Origin: Nostoc sp. S13
Lineage (GTDB): Bacteria > Cyanobacteriota > Cyanobacteriia > Cyanobacteriales > Nostocaceae
Assembly (NCBI RefSeq): GCF_029379315.1
Contig: NZ_JAQYWQ010000001.1
Span: forward strand, 96,392-160,391
Direction: 5' to 3'
Length of the DNA stretch: 64,000 bases
The first letter of the stretch is position 1. Every line of letters starts with the position of its first letter. The notes under the pieces were generated by a model. That model was given only the letters and a program-made list of their open reading frames with translations, did not search any database and was not told where the DNA came from. This document shows, piece after piece, positions 55,226 through 63,851 of this stretch. The translations under genes were made by a program, and so were the position numbers.

Positions 55226-56200
55226 ATGAATCAGTATTCCGTAACAAGCAGCAGTCTAGTGAAAGAAAAAGCCAGGGAGTTGGGCTTTCACAAAGTTGGG
55301 ATTGTTGCTGTAGATAGGGTAGATGCCACAGCAGCAAAGAGGTTACAAGCATGGATTGAACTGGGTTATCACGCCGATATGGAATGGATGGCTAATTCAA
55401 AGCGTCAGGATATCAGCTTAGTGATGCCAGAGGCGCGATCGCTAGTGTGTGTGGCGCTAAACTACTACACAGCATATCAACGTCCCGAAGGCGACGAATA
55501 CGCCAAAATTTCCCGTTATGGTTGGGGAAGGGATTATCACAAGGTGATCCATAAAAAACTCAAGCAGCTATCTACATGGCTAAAATCACTTGATGCAGGC
55601 GTACTAGCTCGTTATTATGCAGACACTGGCCCAGTACAAGATAAAGTATTAGCACAACAAGCCGGAATTGGTTGGATTGCCAAAAATGGTAATGTGATTA
55701 CACGAGAATATGGCTCTTGGGTATTTTTGGGAGAAGTGTTAACCAATTTGGAATTAGAGAGCGATCGCCCGCATACAGAACACTGTGGTAGCTGTACTCG
55801 TTGTCTTCAAGCTTGTCCTACAGGTGCAATTACTCAGCCTTTTGTCGTGGATGCTAATCGCTGCATTGCTTATCATACCATTGAAAATCGGGACGAAAAA
55901 CTGCCTGAGACAATCACACCCCATTTACAAGGCTGGGTTGCTGGTTGCGATATTTGCCAAGATGTTTGTCCTTGGAATCAACGTTTTGCCAGCACAACTG
56001 ATATTGCAGAGTTTCAGCCTTATCCTGGGAATATTGCTCCCCAGCTGCTAGAATTAGCCCAAATCTCAGATCAGGAATGGGATAAACGATTTCCAGCATC
56101 TGCCTTGCGGCGGATTAAGCCAGAAATGTTACGACGCAACGCCCTAGCTAATCTTGACGCATCCAGGCGAAAGAATGACCCCGAAAGTAATTATTTTTGA
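55226..56200 (+). CDS. queG: Epoxyqueuosine reductase QueG
   Basis: This cobalamin- and iron-sulfur-dependent enzyme completes queuosine in the tRNA wobble position by reducing epoxyqueuosine. It shows the N-terminal cobalamin-binding region (GYHADMEWMANSKRQD, KISRYGWGRDYHKVIHKKL), the segment RYYADTGPVQDKVLAQQAGIGWIAKNGN with the catalytic Asp, and two ferredoxin-like 4Fe-4S motifs (CGSCTRCLQACPTGAI and CDICQDVCPWN). Length 324 is somewhat shorter than the E. coli enzyme but usual for cyanobacteria. The HAD phosphatase gene starts inside its 3' end. Confidence 0.94.
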   Translation: MNQYSVTSSSLVKEKARELGFHKVGIVAVDRVDATAAKRLQAWIELGYHADMEWMANSKRQDISLVMPEARSLVCVALNYYTAYQRPEGDEYAKISRYGWGRDYHKVIHKKLKQLSTWLKSLDAGVLARYYADTGPVQDKVLAQQAGIGWIAKNGNVITREYGSWVFLGEVLTNLELESDRPHTEHCGSCTRCLQACPTGAITQPFVVDANRCIAYHTIENRDEKLPETITPHLQGWVAGCDICQDVCPWNQRFASTTDIAEFQPYPGNIAPQLLELAQISDQEWDKRFPASALRRIKPEMLRRNALANLDASRRKNDPESNYF

Positions 56201-56810
56201 TTTTGATGGCACAATTGCTGATACAGTAGATGCCCTTGTCAGTATTGCTAATCGTCTAGCTGTAGACTTTGGTTTTAGACACATAAGTCCAGAGCAATTA
56301 GCCCTCCTCAAAAACTTAACATCTAGGGAAATTATTAAGTACTCAGGAGTTTCTCTATTTAAGATCCCTTTTCTAGTTAAAAAAGTTAAAGGAGAATTAA
56401 AAAACAAAATCCCAGAATTAAAACCAATTCCGGGAATTAAAGAAGCATTAATGGAACTCCAGAATCAAGGATATGAACTGGGAATTATCACTTCTAACTC
56501 GAAAGAAAATGTTACGCAATTCCTTACAATTAATGATTTAAATCACTTATTTGATTTTATCTACTCAGGAATTACAATTTTTGGCAAAACAACGATCATT
56601 AATAATGTATTGAGGCAAAGGCAACTCAAACCTCAAGAAGTTATTTATGTGGGAGATGAAACCAGAGATATAGAAGCATCAAAAAAATCAAATATCCAAG
56701 TAATTGCAGTGACTTGGGGCTTTAACTCACCGGAAGTACTAGCCAAGCAAAATCCAGATTATTTAATTGAGCGACCTAGCGAACTATTAGAAGTAATGAA
56801 TAGTCGTTAA
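56175..56810 (+). CDS. HAD-superfamily phosphatase (phosphoglycolate phosphatase-like)
   Basis: This protein of about 211 residues contains the four HAD motifs: FDFDGT with nucleophile and acid Asp (I), IITSNS (II), the Lys in FGKTTII (III) and YVGDETRDIEA (IV). A small helical cap lies between motifs I and II. The ATG at 56175, with a GAAAGA just before it, lies 26 bases inside queG; a TTG at 56154 is in the same frame. It resembles Gph/PpaX-type phosphatases, but the substrate cannot be fixed. Overlap with queG implies co-translation. Confidence 0.9.
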   Translation: MTPKVIIFDFDGTIADTVDALVSIANRLAVDFGFRHISPEQLALLKNLTSREIIKYSGVSLFKIPFLVKKVKGELKNKIPELKPIPGIKEALMELQNQGYELGIITSNSKENVTQFLTINDLNHLFDFIYSGITIFGKTTIINNVLRQRQLKPQEVIYVGDETRDIEASKKSNIQVIAVTWGFNSPEVLAKQNPDYLIERPSELLEVMNSR

Positions 56811-56864
56811 TTAATAGTTAATAGTTAAATATTTAACTATTAACTATTTAATATTGGGGAAAAC

Positions 56865-57242
56865 TTAATTTTTCCGTTCACCCTTTTCCAAAGCTTGTTG
56901 GACTAAATCATCAGTGACATTAGTTGCACCCTGAGTCTGAGAATTGCCAACTTCCTTTGCTAACTCTAGAAAATCATCAGGATTGCCAGTTGACTGGGTT
57001 TGGGTTTTTGTCTCTTCTGGTTTAGAGGTTTGATATTTAGGTGCAGTCGCTGCTTGGGCTGCTGCTCCACCTTTACTTGTGCGATCAACTTCACTAACGC
57101 TGAATTGTTGTGCAGTTGCATAATCTTTATCAAAATCCACCGTTGGCGCTTTTTCTTCACCACTAGCTATACTTTCGGCAGCTAATTGTGCATCCTGGGT
57201 GGAAGCTTCATTTAAATTGGGCTTCACTTCTTCATCAGGCAT
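56865..57242 (-). CDS. Acidic, probably disordered cyanobacterial protein
   Basis: This 125-residue protein is rich in Glu, Gln, Thr, Ala and Lys and has no hydrophobic core for most of its length. Short helical motifs are present near the C-terminus (DDFLELAKEVG, DDLVQQALEKGERKN). It looks intrinsically disordered and cytoplasmic. I do not know the family beyond its resemblance to conserved Nostoc hypotheticals. It is transcribed alone, convergent with the HAD gene. Confidence 0.65.
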   Translation of the reverse strand: MPDEEVKPNLNEASTQDAQLAAESIASGEEKAPTVDFDKDYATAQQFSVSEVDRTSKGGAAAQAATAPKYQTSKPEETKTQTQSTGNPDDFLELAKEVGNSQTQGATNVTDDLVQQALEKGERKN

Positions 57243-57458
57243 AATTAAAACCTTAGGTAAATTTTTTATTGCTGTAGCGATTGTAGCAAAGTAATGTGCT
57301 GCTTTCTTGCTTCTTGCGGGAGACTTTTACCTCTATTAAAAGGTAGATTAAAGCTGCAATTTTAAATTATTTTAACTCTTTCTATAGGTAGTAGAATTTG
57401 ATGCTCAAACTGTGGTAAGCCTTAGTTTGGCGGGTAAAATTTCTTTGGAAACAAATTT

Positions 57459-57989
57459 ATGACTGCAAGTTACGATAAAAATATTTCTCAAGCCCAGAGC
57501 AATGAAACTCAAAACTTGGTGGATGCGTTTAATGCCTTAGATACCGATGCAAAATTAGCCTGGTTCTATTTGGTTTATAAAAAAATGGGTGACTCTGTGA
57601 CTCCAGCCGCTCCAGCTGCTGCTGAACCAGAACTATCACCAATTCTATCAGAAGACTATTTCAAATTGTCAGATGAGGAGCAACTGGCAATTATGCGGGA
57701 TATAGTCAACCGTAAGGATACAGAGCATTCCCGTGCTTATGGGGCGATAAAAGAAAACAATCAACTGTTAGTTTGGTATGCTTGGGCGGTAGCTATGGGA
57801 GATACGGTGGTTGATTTGCCAAGTACCTACCAGCCAACTAAAGAAATTAATGATTTGCTTTCGCAAATTGAAGGATTAGAATTTGAAGAGCAAATATCGG
57901 TGTTTCGGACAATATCTGGTGAATTGGGTTACACGGATGTCAAGCCGATCGCAACGCAAGCAGAAACTGGCAAAACCTCAAGTTTGTAA
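57459..57989 (+). CDS. HCP: helical carotenoid protein (OCP N-terminal domain homolog)
   Basis: This 176-residue protein matches the all-helical N-terminal domain of the orange carotenoid protein: LVDAFNALDTDAKLAWFYLVYKKMG, LSDEEQLAIMRDIVNRKDTEHSRAYGA, LLVWYAWAVAMGD and EGLEFEEQISVFRTIS. Tyr and Trp residues lining the carotenoid tunnel (ARAYGA-type and WYAWA segments) are kept. HCPs are red, carotenoid-binding singlet-oxygen quenchers; some also quench phycobilisomes after receiving pigment from a CTDH. A CTDH gene is 2.6 kb away. In Anabaena HCP4 and CTDH genes are adjacent. Which HCP clade this one belongs to needs a tree. Confidence 0.87.
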   Translation: MTASYDKNISQAQSNETQNLVDAFNALDTDAKLAWFYLVYKKMGDSVTPAAPAAAEPELSPILSEDYFKLSDEEQLAIMRDIVNRKDTEHSRAYGAIKENNQLLVWYAWAVAMGDTVVDLPSTYQPTKEINDLLSQIEGLEFEEQISVFRTISGELGYTDVKPIATQAETGKTSSL

Positions 57990-58020
57990 TTAGACTAAAT
58001 CCATATCCATAACCGTTAAA

Positions 58021-58094
58021 ACAAGATCCCCGACTTATTAAAGAAGTCGGGGATCTTGGGCTTTCAATTCTTAAAAATTAAATAGGCTTGCTAT
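58021..58094. repeat. Family A element, decayed copy
   Basis: The central hairpin agatccccgacttattaaagaagtcggggatct (58024-58056) and a right end aataggcttgctat (58081-58094) belong to the family A element. The left terminus is eroded. It lies between the HCP gene and the convergent GNAT gene and could serve as a terminator. Confidence 0.65.
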
Positions 58095-58523
58095 TTAGCT
58101 ATCTGTTCTATCTGTTAATGATGTATTCACTAACCCTTTACCGATTATCTGCTCCAGACAAGTTTCTCTTTCGGTAAAGCCAAGTTTTTTGTAAAATTGG
58201 ATAGAATCATCTGTAAACAAACAGACATGCTGACCTTGCAATTTGTCTAATAAGATTCGCATCATTGTGCTAGCAATTCCTTGGTGACAATAAGGCGTAA
58301 ATGTCCAAATATCAACTATGTAAGCATTACAAATACCATCGGATAGAACGCGAGCAGTGCCGATAATACGATCGCCTGCATAAGCAATACAAGTGGCATA
58401 ACTGTTGGCAAACGATGCTTTGAGTTGTTCAGCACTTCTACCGTTGTCGAATTTATCTTGACTGAGTGTAGCTTTCATCTCCTGCCAATCAACATTTTCC
58501 AGATCGTGTTTGTATGTCACCAT
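58095..58523 (-). CDS. GNAT family N-acetyltransferase
   Basis: From the ATG at 58523 this is a 142-residue GNAT (a longer frame to 58559 adds 12 residues without likeness). It shows ATCIAYAGDRIIGTARVLSDG, the acetyl-CoA-binding region VDIWTFTPYCHQGIASTMMRIL, and the C-terminal strand CLFTDDSIQFYKKLGFTE. The P-loop Q/RxxGIAS is present, so it should bind acetyl-CoA. The substrate is unknown. It lies 45 bases downstream of the ABC ATPase gene on the same strand. Confidence 0.87.
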   Translation of the reverse strand: MVTYKHDLENVDWQEMKATLSQDKFDNGRSAEQLKASFANSYATCIAYAGDRIIGTARVLSDGICNAYIVDIWTFTPYCHQGIASTMMRILLDKLQGQHVCLFTDDSIQFYKKLGFTERETCLEQIIGKGLVNTSLTDRTDS

Positions 58524-58568
58524 TGCAGCACACAATTTGATAGATGTTACAGTCAGCAAAGTAAGAAT

Positions 58569-59333
58569 TTATAACATAGCAAGCTGACTCAAGTCAGATG
58601 GGGTGAGATTAGAATGTACTACTTCACCATCACGGAACCAAACGATGCGTTGGGTTTGACGGGCAACTTCTGGTTCATGAGTTACCATGACAACGGTGAT
58701 TCCACTGGCATTTAGTTCGCCAAAAATATCTAAAACTTCTTGAGTTGTGCGCGAATCAAGTGCGCCTGTGGGTTCATCGGCTAGGAGTACTACGGGGCGA
58801 TTAACGATCGCACGAGCGATAGCTACTCGTTGTTGTTGTCCGCCAGATAGTTGAGTTGGTTTGTTGTTGAGGCGATTTGCTAAACCGACTCGCGTCAGTG
58901 CTTCTGTGGCGCGATCGCTTCTTTCTTTAGGATTTACGTTAGCATACACCATCGGTAACATCACATTTTCTAATGCTGTTAGTTGGGGCAATAGGTGGAA
59001 TTGTTGGAAGACAAACCCCAGCTTTTTATTACGGATGTGTGCTAATGAGCGATCGTCCATTTGGGCTACATCGAGATTATCTAAGTAATAGTGTCCGCCT
59101 GTGGGACGGTCTAGACAACCGATAATATTCATCGCTGTGGATTTACCAGAACCTGAAGGCCCCATGATTGCACAATATTCGCCCTGTTCCACAATTAGGT
59201 TGACATCATTCAGCGCTCGGATTTCTGTTTCGCCACTACCATAAATTTTGAAAATGTTTTCTAGTCGAATGATTACTGGTTTCGGTACAGGATTAGCAAC
59301 CAGGGAATCGGTAATTGAAATAGTTTTTGCCAT
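58569..59333 (-). CDS. ABC exporter ATPase, MacB/DevA type (orphan)
   Basis: This 254-residue ATPase has Walker [17 protein letters not shown]-loop [20 protein letters not shown], signature [14 protein letters not shown], Walker [14 protein letters not shown] and VTHEPE switch His. The Q-loop and D-loop sequences place it with MacB, LolD and DevA ATPases, which energise export of glycolipids, peptides or lipoproteins with a permease and a membrane-fusion protein. Neither partner lies next to it here: downstream is a GNAT gene and upstream a 595-bp gap. It must pair with a permease encoded elsewhere. Confidence 0.92.
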   Translation of the reverse strand: MAKTISITDSLVANPVPKPVIIRLENIFKIYGSGETEIRALNDVNLIVEQGEYCAIMGPSGSGKSTAMNIIGCLDRPTGGHYYLDNLDVAQMDDRSLAHIRNKKLGFVFQQFHLLPQLTALENVMLPMVYANVNPKERSDRATEALTRVGLANRLNNKPTQLSGGQQQRVAIARAIVNRPVVLLADEPTGALDSRTTQEVLDIFGELNASGITVVMVTHEPEVARQTQRIVWFRDGEVVHSNLTPSDLSQLAML

Positions 59334-59655
59334 AAAGATTTAGTTATTAGTTATAGACTCTGGTTAAAAACTCACAGAATAATTCATTTAATGCTCTATC
59401 TCATACCTTTTATACACCTCCGATGCTGGAATAGTAAGTCTTCCTTCTAGCCATTTTTGCCGTATTTATAATAAACTTTGTTTAAACGACTCTTTAATTT
59501 TGTTTCCCTCATCAGGATCATCGAAGTACTCATCTACTATGTTAGGGATTAAGTTTTGTAACTATCCTGTGCTCATGTCTTTTATTTGGATAGTTTCTGC
59601 GATCAATGAAATATACACATAATTATACCAATTGGGAAATAATTAAGAATCTACT

Positions 59656-59825
59656 TTAGAGGATGTTTGAAAAGTCGTAAAGTTTACCGAAAGAACCCCG
59701 CTTCCATTCCTCTTCCCCACAGTCCGAGAGGCTTTGAAACCCTTCCCTACAAAGGAAGGGGGTTCCACTGTGTTAGGTTTGGGAGGCTTTGATGTTATCA
59801 AAAATATTTTTCAAACATCCTCTAA
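59656..59825. repeat. MITE-like element, family D, perfect 18-bp inverted ends
   Basis: This 170-bp element has perfect terminal inverted repeats, ttagaggatgtttgaaaa (59656-59673) and ttttcaaacatcctctaa (59808-59825). The interior contains cccttccctacaaaggaaggg-type hairpin DNA shared with the repeats at 21021 and 40868. A related single end, agaggttgtttgg, follows immediately at 59826-59838. The rest of 59334-59928 is AT-rich with no gene seen. Confidence 0.7.
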
Positions 59826-59928
59826 GAGGTTGTTTGGTAATCAGTCAATCTAATAGTGAAATTGCTAAAGTTGCACTCATAACTACATTATGTTAATTTG
59901 GGAAAATCTTAAATATCATTAAAAAAAC

Positions 59929-60309
59929 ATGACTGCTAACTCTATTATCCTTACTTCAGAAGAAATCGCCGAATATCGTGATAAGTTTGCAGGGTTAGAT
60001 GACGCTCTCTATGCAATTAAAATCATAGAAGCATCTGATGGAGATTTAACTAAAGCTGTAAATTTACTTGCTCCTAAATATAATATTGCTATTACTAAAT
60101 CACACCCAGTTTTAGATTAGTTAGCGCAAAAGTTTAGTTATCTTATTTGCGACGAAACATTTATTGATGAGTTAATGACTGGACTATTAACTTTTGCTGT
60201 CACTAGTTTAACGGCTACAGGTCAAATTCCACAGGCTATTGCTACTCCTGTTGTTATTTATTTAGCTAAAAAAGGTGTCAAAACATGGTGTGATTCTAAT
60301 AACCAATAG
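59929..60309 (+). pseudogene. Small protein with hydrophobic tail, split by an in-frame TAG
   Basis: The frame from the ATG at 59929 reads 63 codons to a TAG (60118-60120) and continues without frameshift for 62 more codons to a second TAG at 60307-60309, for about 126 residues in all. The first half is helical and acidic (ILTSEEIAEYRDKFAGLDDALYAIKIIEASDGDL). The second half contains a hydrophobic, Gly/Ala/Thr-rich segment (LLTFAVTSLTATGQIPQAIATPVVIYLAKKG). I recall similar small genes beside cyanobacterial TPR-CHAT genes. The stop may replace a Gln codon (CAG). The last 14 bases overlap the 3' end of the convergent CHAT frame. The function is unknown. Confidence 0.6.
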
Positions 60310-61465
60310 CTGTAAAAGCTGCCCAGTAAAAAGGATTAGCGAACGGTCGGGCATTAGATTTAAATTTAGTTTTTGCCCCATCAATAAATAAATCTTTAAG
60401 AATATCATCTTGTCCTTGAAACATAATATCAATATAAGGCTGAATTTGCTGTAAAAGCTGCTCTCCTTCTTTACTGGTCAGTTTTCTTAACCAAGTCAGA
60501 GCTTTATTTAAAGCAACTGCTATATCTCCCTGTTTTAATTCTGGATAGTTTTGCAAGGTTTCATATAATTGAATGAATAAAAATGCTGTGGAAACATCAT
60601 CAACTGTCCAAAGACTACTGATTACACTTGAACTTCCTGCATAAAGAAATCCACTAGGTAAGCCAATATATTCATCGCTGATATTTTGGGAATCAACTAT
60701 ACCAGTTTCACAGGCAGAAAGAACAACGAGACGGCATTGATTGAGATTAAAATCTTTATTGAATAAATCACCTAAAGTTAAGCATTTGTTGAGGTCAAGT
60801 TTTTCATTAACAATTGCACCATTTAAAAGTAGACAAGAATTAGCAGGGTTGTTCAGGTTAAAAGAACCATGACACGAGAAGTGAAGACAATTTACTTCTG
60901 CGAGATTTGCTATTTTTGTATCTAAAGCGTTTCTATTAGCATCTTTTCCACGCAATATTGTTGTTTGTTCAATTGGAAAATAATGCTGAATACTTTCTAT
61001 TTCTACGTCTGCATAAAAAAGGTCTTCTGTAGGGTTTTGAATCGCAAAGAAAGATTGAAAGTCAGGACGTTGACGCAGTTGCACTTGTTGCAGGAGTTGA
61101 CAACTGGGTGCATAGCCTACGCCGTTGGGGAATAAGTCAAGTAAGTATGATTCCTTGACAGGTAAAGCATGGAGAGGAAACAGGTGCAAAAAGCGATGAG
61201 GAATTAGGATTAATCTGTCGCATTCTTTAGATAATGGGGCTAAGATTTCCTCAAGATGCAGAATTTCTGCTAATTGTTTCAGCCGTTCTTCTAGCTGATT
61301 CCGCCATTGAATTTTATATTGGTCTTGCTGGTTGTAGTAGTCATTTAGATATTTATTACTCCAATCAATTAAGGCATTAAAGTCTTCTGGTTGTGATTGC
61401 CAAAATGTTAATTCTTGCCCGTTAGGTTTGATAACAAAAGTGATAATTCTATCTTTAACGATGTA
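60296..61465 (-). pseudogene. CHAT caspase-like protease domain, C-terminal part of a TAG-split TPR-CHAT gene
   Basis: This is the second half of a TPR-CHAT gene. It is in the same frame as the TPR part and separated from it only by a TAG at 61466-61468, where GTAIIE is followed by stop and then YIVKDRIITFVI. The open frame reads FNALIDWSNKYLNDYY, LIPHRFLHLFPLHAL, and the CHAT catalytic pair: His in LHFSCHGSFNL and Cys in VVLSACETG. It ends with SGFLYAGSSSVISSLWTVDD. The catalytic residues are intact. The first internal ATG (61189) would omit about 90 residues. Relatives have Trp or a similar residue at the stop position. CHAT proteases act in bacterial defence and regulated proteolysis. Confidence 0.82.
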
Positions 61466-63793
61466 CTATTCTATAATTGCAGTACCTTTCTCTAAAGTTT
61501 TTTGGAATTGGTCAAATCTAAAGCCAAAACCAACAGGTAAATAGCTATCTTGTAATACTTGGCGTTGCTGTCGCAATTGCTGGAGATGTTGGGCTAAGTC
61601 TGTGGGATTTTCGGCTTTGCCATTTTGGAGTTGATACTGACCACTGGCTATTTCGTCTTGAAGTTTTTCTAATTGAGTCACAACTTCTGGAGGGAAAATA
61701 GTTTTGAGGTCACGGTTGAGGATAAGTTCTACTAAATTGCGAGTTTTGCTGCGTTCGATATATTCTATTGCCTTGGTGTCCCTTCTCAATGCTAGGCAAA
61801 CTTCCACCATACTTGCAAAAAGTTTGTTCCATTCTTCTGCTTGCTTACGCTTGGCTTCTTCGCCAGAAATAATTGTGTCTCGCAAAGCTTCTGCTGTTTC
61901 TATCGCCGCCACAAAGTTATCGTAAGCTAAGTTAAACTGTTTTTCGCCTTGGTATAAAATGCCAAGATTAAATAAAGTTTCTACATAATTTTGGGGAAAG
62001 GCGCTGCGGGTTGTAACTTCCAGTGCAGCAGTATAAGCAGCGATCGCTAATTCAATATTCTCGCCTCGTTCTCCGAATATTCTGTTATGGTAAGCAGCCC
62101 CCAGATTATTTTGCGTGGTTGCCCATTGTTCAGGAAAGGCGTTGCGGGTTCTGACTTCCAGTGCAGCAGAATAAGCAGCGATTGCTATTTCCAGATTCTC
62201 GGCGCGTTCTCCAAACATTCTTTCAGAGTAAGCAATCCCCAGATTATTTTGCGTCATTGCCCAATCATCAGGAAAGGCGTTACGGGTTCTGACTTCCAGT
62301 GTAGCTGAATAAGCAGCGATCGCCATTTCCAGATTCTCGAGGCGTTCTCCAAATATTCTGTATAAGTAAGCAGCCCCCAGATTATTCTGCGTGGTTGCCC
62401 ATTGTTTAGGAAAGGCGTTGCAGGTGTAAACTTCCAGTGCAGTAGTATAGGCAACAATCGCCATTTCCAGATTCTCAGCGCGTTCTCCAAATATTCTGTA
62501 TGAGTAAGCAGCCCCCAGATTATTTTGTGTCATTGCCCAATCTTCAGGAAAAGCGTTGCGGGTTCTTACTTCTAGTGCAGCAAAACAAGCAGCGATTGCC
62601 ATTTCCAGATTCTCGGCGCGTTCTCCAAATATTCTGTTACGGTAAACCTCTCCCAGATTATTTTGCATATCTGCCCATTTTTCCGGAAAGGCGCTGCGGG
62701 TTCTAACTTCCAGTGCAGCAGAATAAGCAGCGATCGCTAATTCAATATTCTCGGCTCGTTCTCCTAATATTCTCTCACGGTAAGCAACCCCCAAATTATT
62801 TTGCGTCATTGCCCAATCAATAGGAAAGGCGTTGCGGGTTCTAACTTCCAATGCAGCAGAATAAGCAGCGATCGCTAATTCAATATTCTCGGCTCGTTCT
62901 CCTTTTATTCTTTCACGGTAAGCAATCCCCAGATTATATTGCGCCATTGCCCAATCAATAGGAAAGGCGTTGCGGGTTTTAACGGACAGTGCAGCAGAAT
63001 AAGCAGCGATCGCTAATTCAATATTCTCGGCTCTCTCTCCTAATATTCTGCTACTGTAAGCATTGCCCAGATTATTTTCCGTACCTGCCCAATCAACAGG
63101 AAAGGCGCTGCGGGTGTATACTTCAAGTGCAACAGTATAAGCAGCGATCGCTAATTCAATATTCTCGGCTCGTTCTCCTTTTATTCTCTCACCGTAAGCA
63201 ATCGCCAAAATATTTTGCATGGTTGCCCAATTTTTAGGAAAGGCGCTACGGGTGTAAACAGTGAGAGCGATTTTGTAGCCAGCGATCACAATTTCCATAT
63301 TGTTGGCTTTGCTACCCAAAGGAAACTGCTGAATCAGATTACTAAAATTACCAATCACTGCGGCAATGTATGTTGCTCTATCTGGTTCCGCTTCTGCTAG
63401 GGTATTTGTTGCCCAACGGCACAATAAGTCAGCAAAAATATCATTGAGTTTATCGGTATTTGCTGCCAGCAATGGGTAAATTACTTGAGCATCGCCGTTG
63501 CTGTCTGCTGTTGCTTGCAGTATTTCTCTTAAAAATTGATCGTAAGTGTCTATATCGTCTGGGGCGATGGGGGTAGTTTTTGGGGTGAGTTGTGTTGCTA
63601 GGTTTCTCAACCAGTTTGCAATATTTTCATTACCCTGCTGTGCAAAATGATCTGCTACTGCTGCCAACGCCTGCAAAAAACCAGCATCAAGTAATTCTGT
63701 ATTAGCTGCTAAAATCTCTGCTTCTTCCCCACTAGGGCAATTTAGCAACCTTTTGATCAACTGGTAATAAGCTTGTAGGCGCTGTTCGTTCAT
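61466..63793 (-). CDS. TPR-repeat part of a TPR-CHAT protein
   Basis: This 775-residue frame (ATG at 63793; a TTG four codons earlier is less likely) is the N-terminal part of a TPR-CHAT protein. Residues 1-160 are helical. About ten repeats of 46 residues follow (roughly 61928-63307 in DNA), each like AENIELAIAAYSAALEVRTR, NAFPEDWAMTQNNLG and AAYSYRIFGER. This is a TPR variant common in Nostoc, and the repeats are so similar that recombination between them is likely. A further TPR-like and coiled region leads to LEKGTAIIE, where an in-frame TAG interrupts the link to the CHAT domain. TPRs in such proteins bind partner or sensor proteins. If not read through, the product lacks its protease. 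Confidence 0.88.
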   Translation of the reverse strand: MNEQRLQAYYQLIKRLLNCPSGEEAEILAANTELLDAGFLQALAAVADHFAQQGNENIANWLRNLATQLTPKTTPIAPDDIDTYDQFLREILQATADSNGDAQVIYPLLAANTDKLNDIFADLLCRWATNTLAEAEPDRATYIAAVIGNFSNLIQQFPLGSKANNMEIVIAGYKIALTVYTRSAFPKNWATMQNILAIAYGERIKGERAENIELAIAAYTVALEVYTRSAFPVDWAGTENNLGNAYSSRILGERAENIELAIAAYSAALSVKTRNAFPIDWAMAQYNLGIAYRERIKGERAENIELAIAAYSAALEVRTRNAFPIDWAMTQNNLGVAYRERILGERAENIELAIAAYSAALEVRTRSAFPEKWADMQNNLGEVYRNRIFGERAENLEMAIAACFAALEVRTRNAFPEDWAMTQNNLGAAYSYRIFGERAENLEMAIVAYTTALEVYTCNAFPKQWATTQNNLGAAYLYRIFGERLENLEMAIAAYSATLEVRTRNAFPDDWAMTQNNLGIAYSERMFGERAENLEIAIAAYSAALEVRTRNAFPEQWATTQNNLGAAYHNRIFGERGENIELAIAAYTAALEVTTRSAFPQNYVETLFNLGILYQGEKQFNLAYDNFVAAIETAEALRDTIISGEEAKRKQAEEWNKLFASMVEVCLALRRDTKAIEYIERSKTRNLVELILNRDLKTIFPPEVVTQLEKLQDEIASGQYQLQNGKAENPTDLAQHLQQLRQQRQVLQDSYLPVGFGFRFDQFQKTLEKGTAIIE

Positions 63794-63851
63794 AATCCGG
63801 TGCAAGTATTATGTAACACCTTCTATATTATGAGTTGTCAGTGATTCACGC

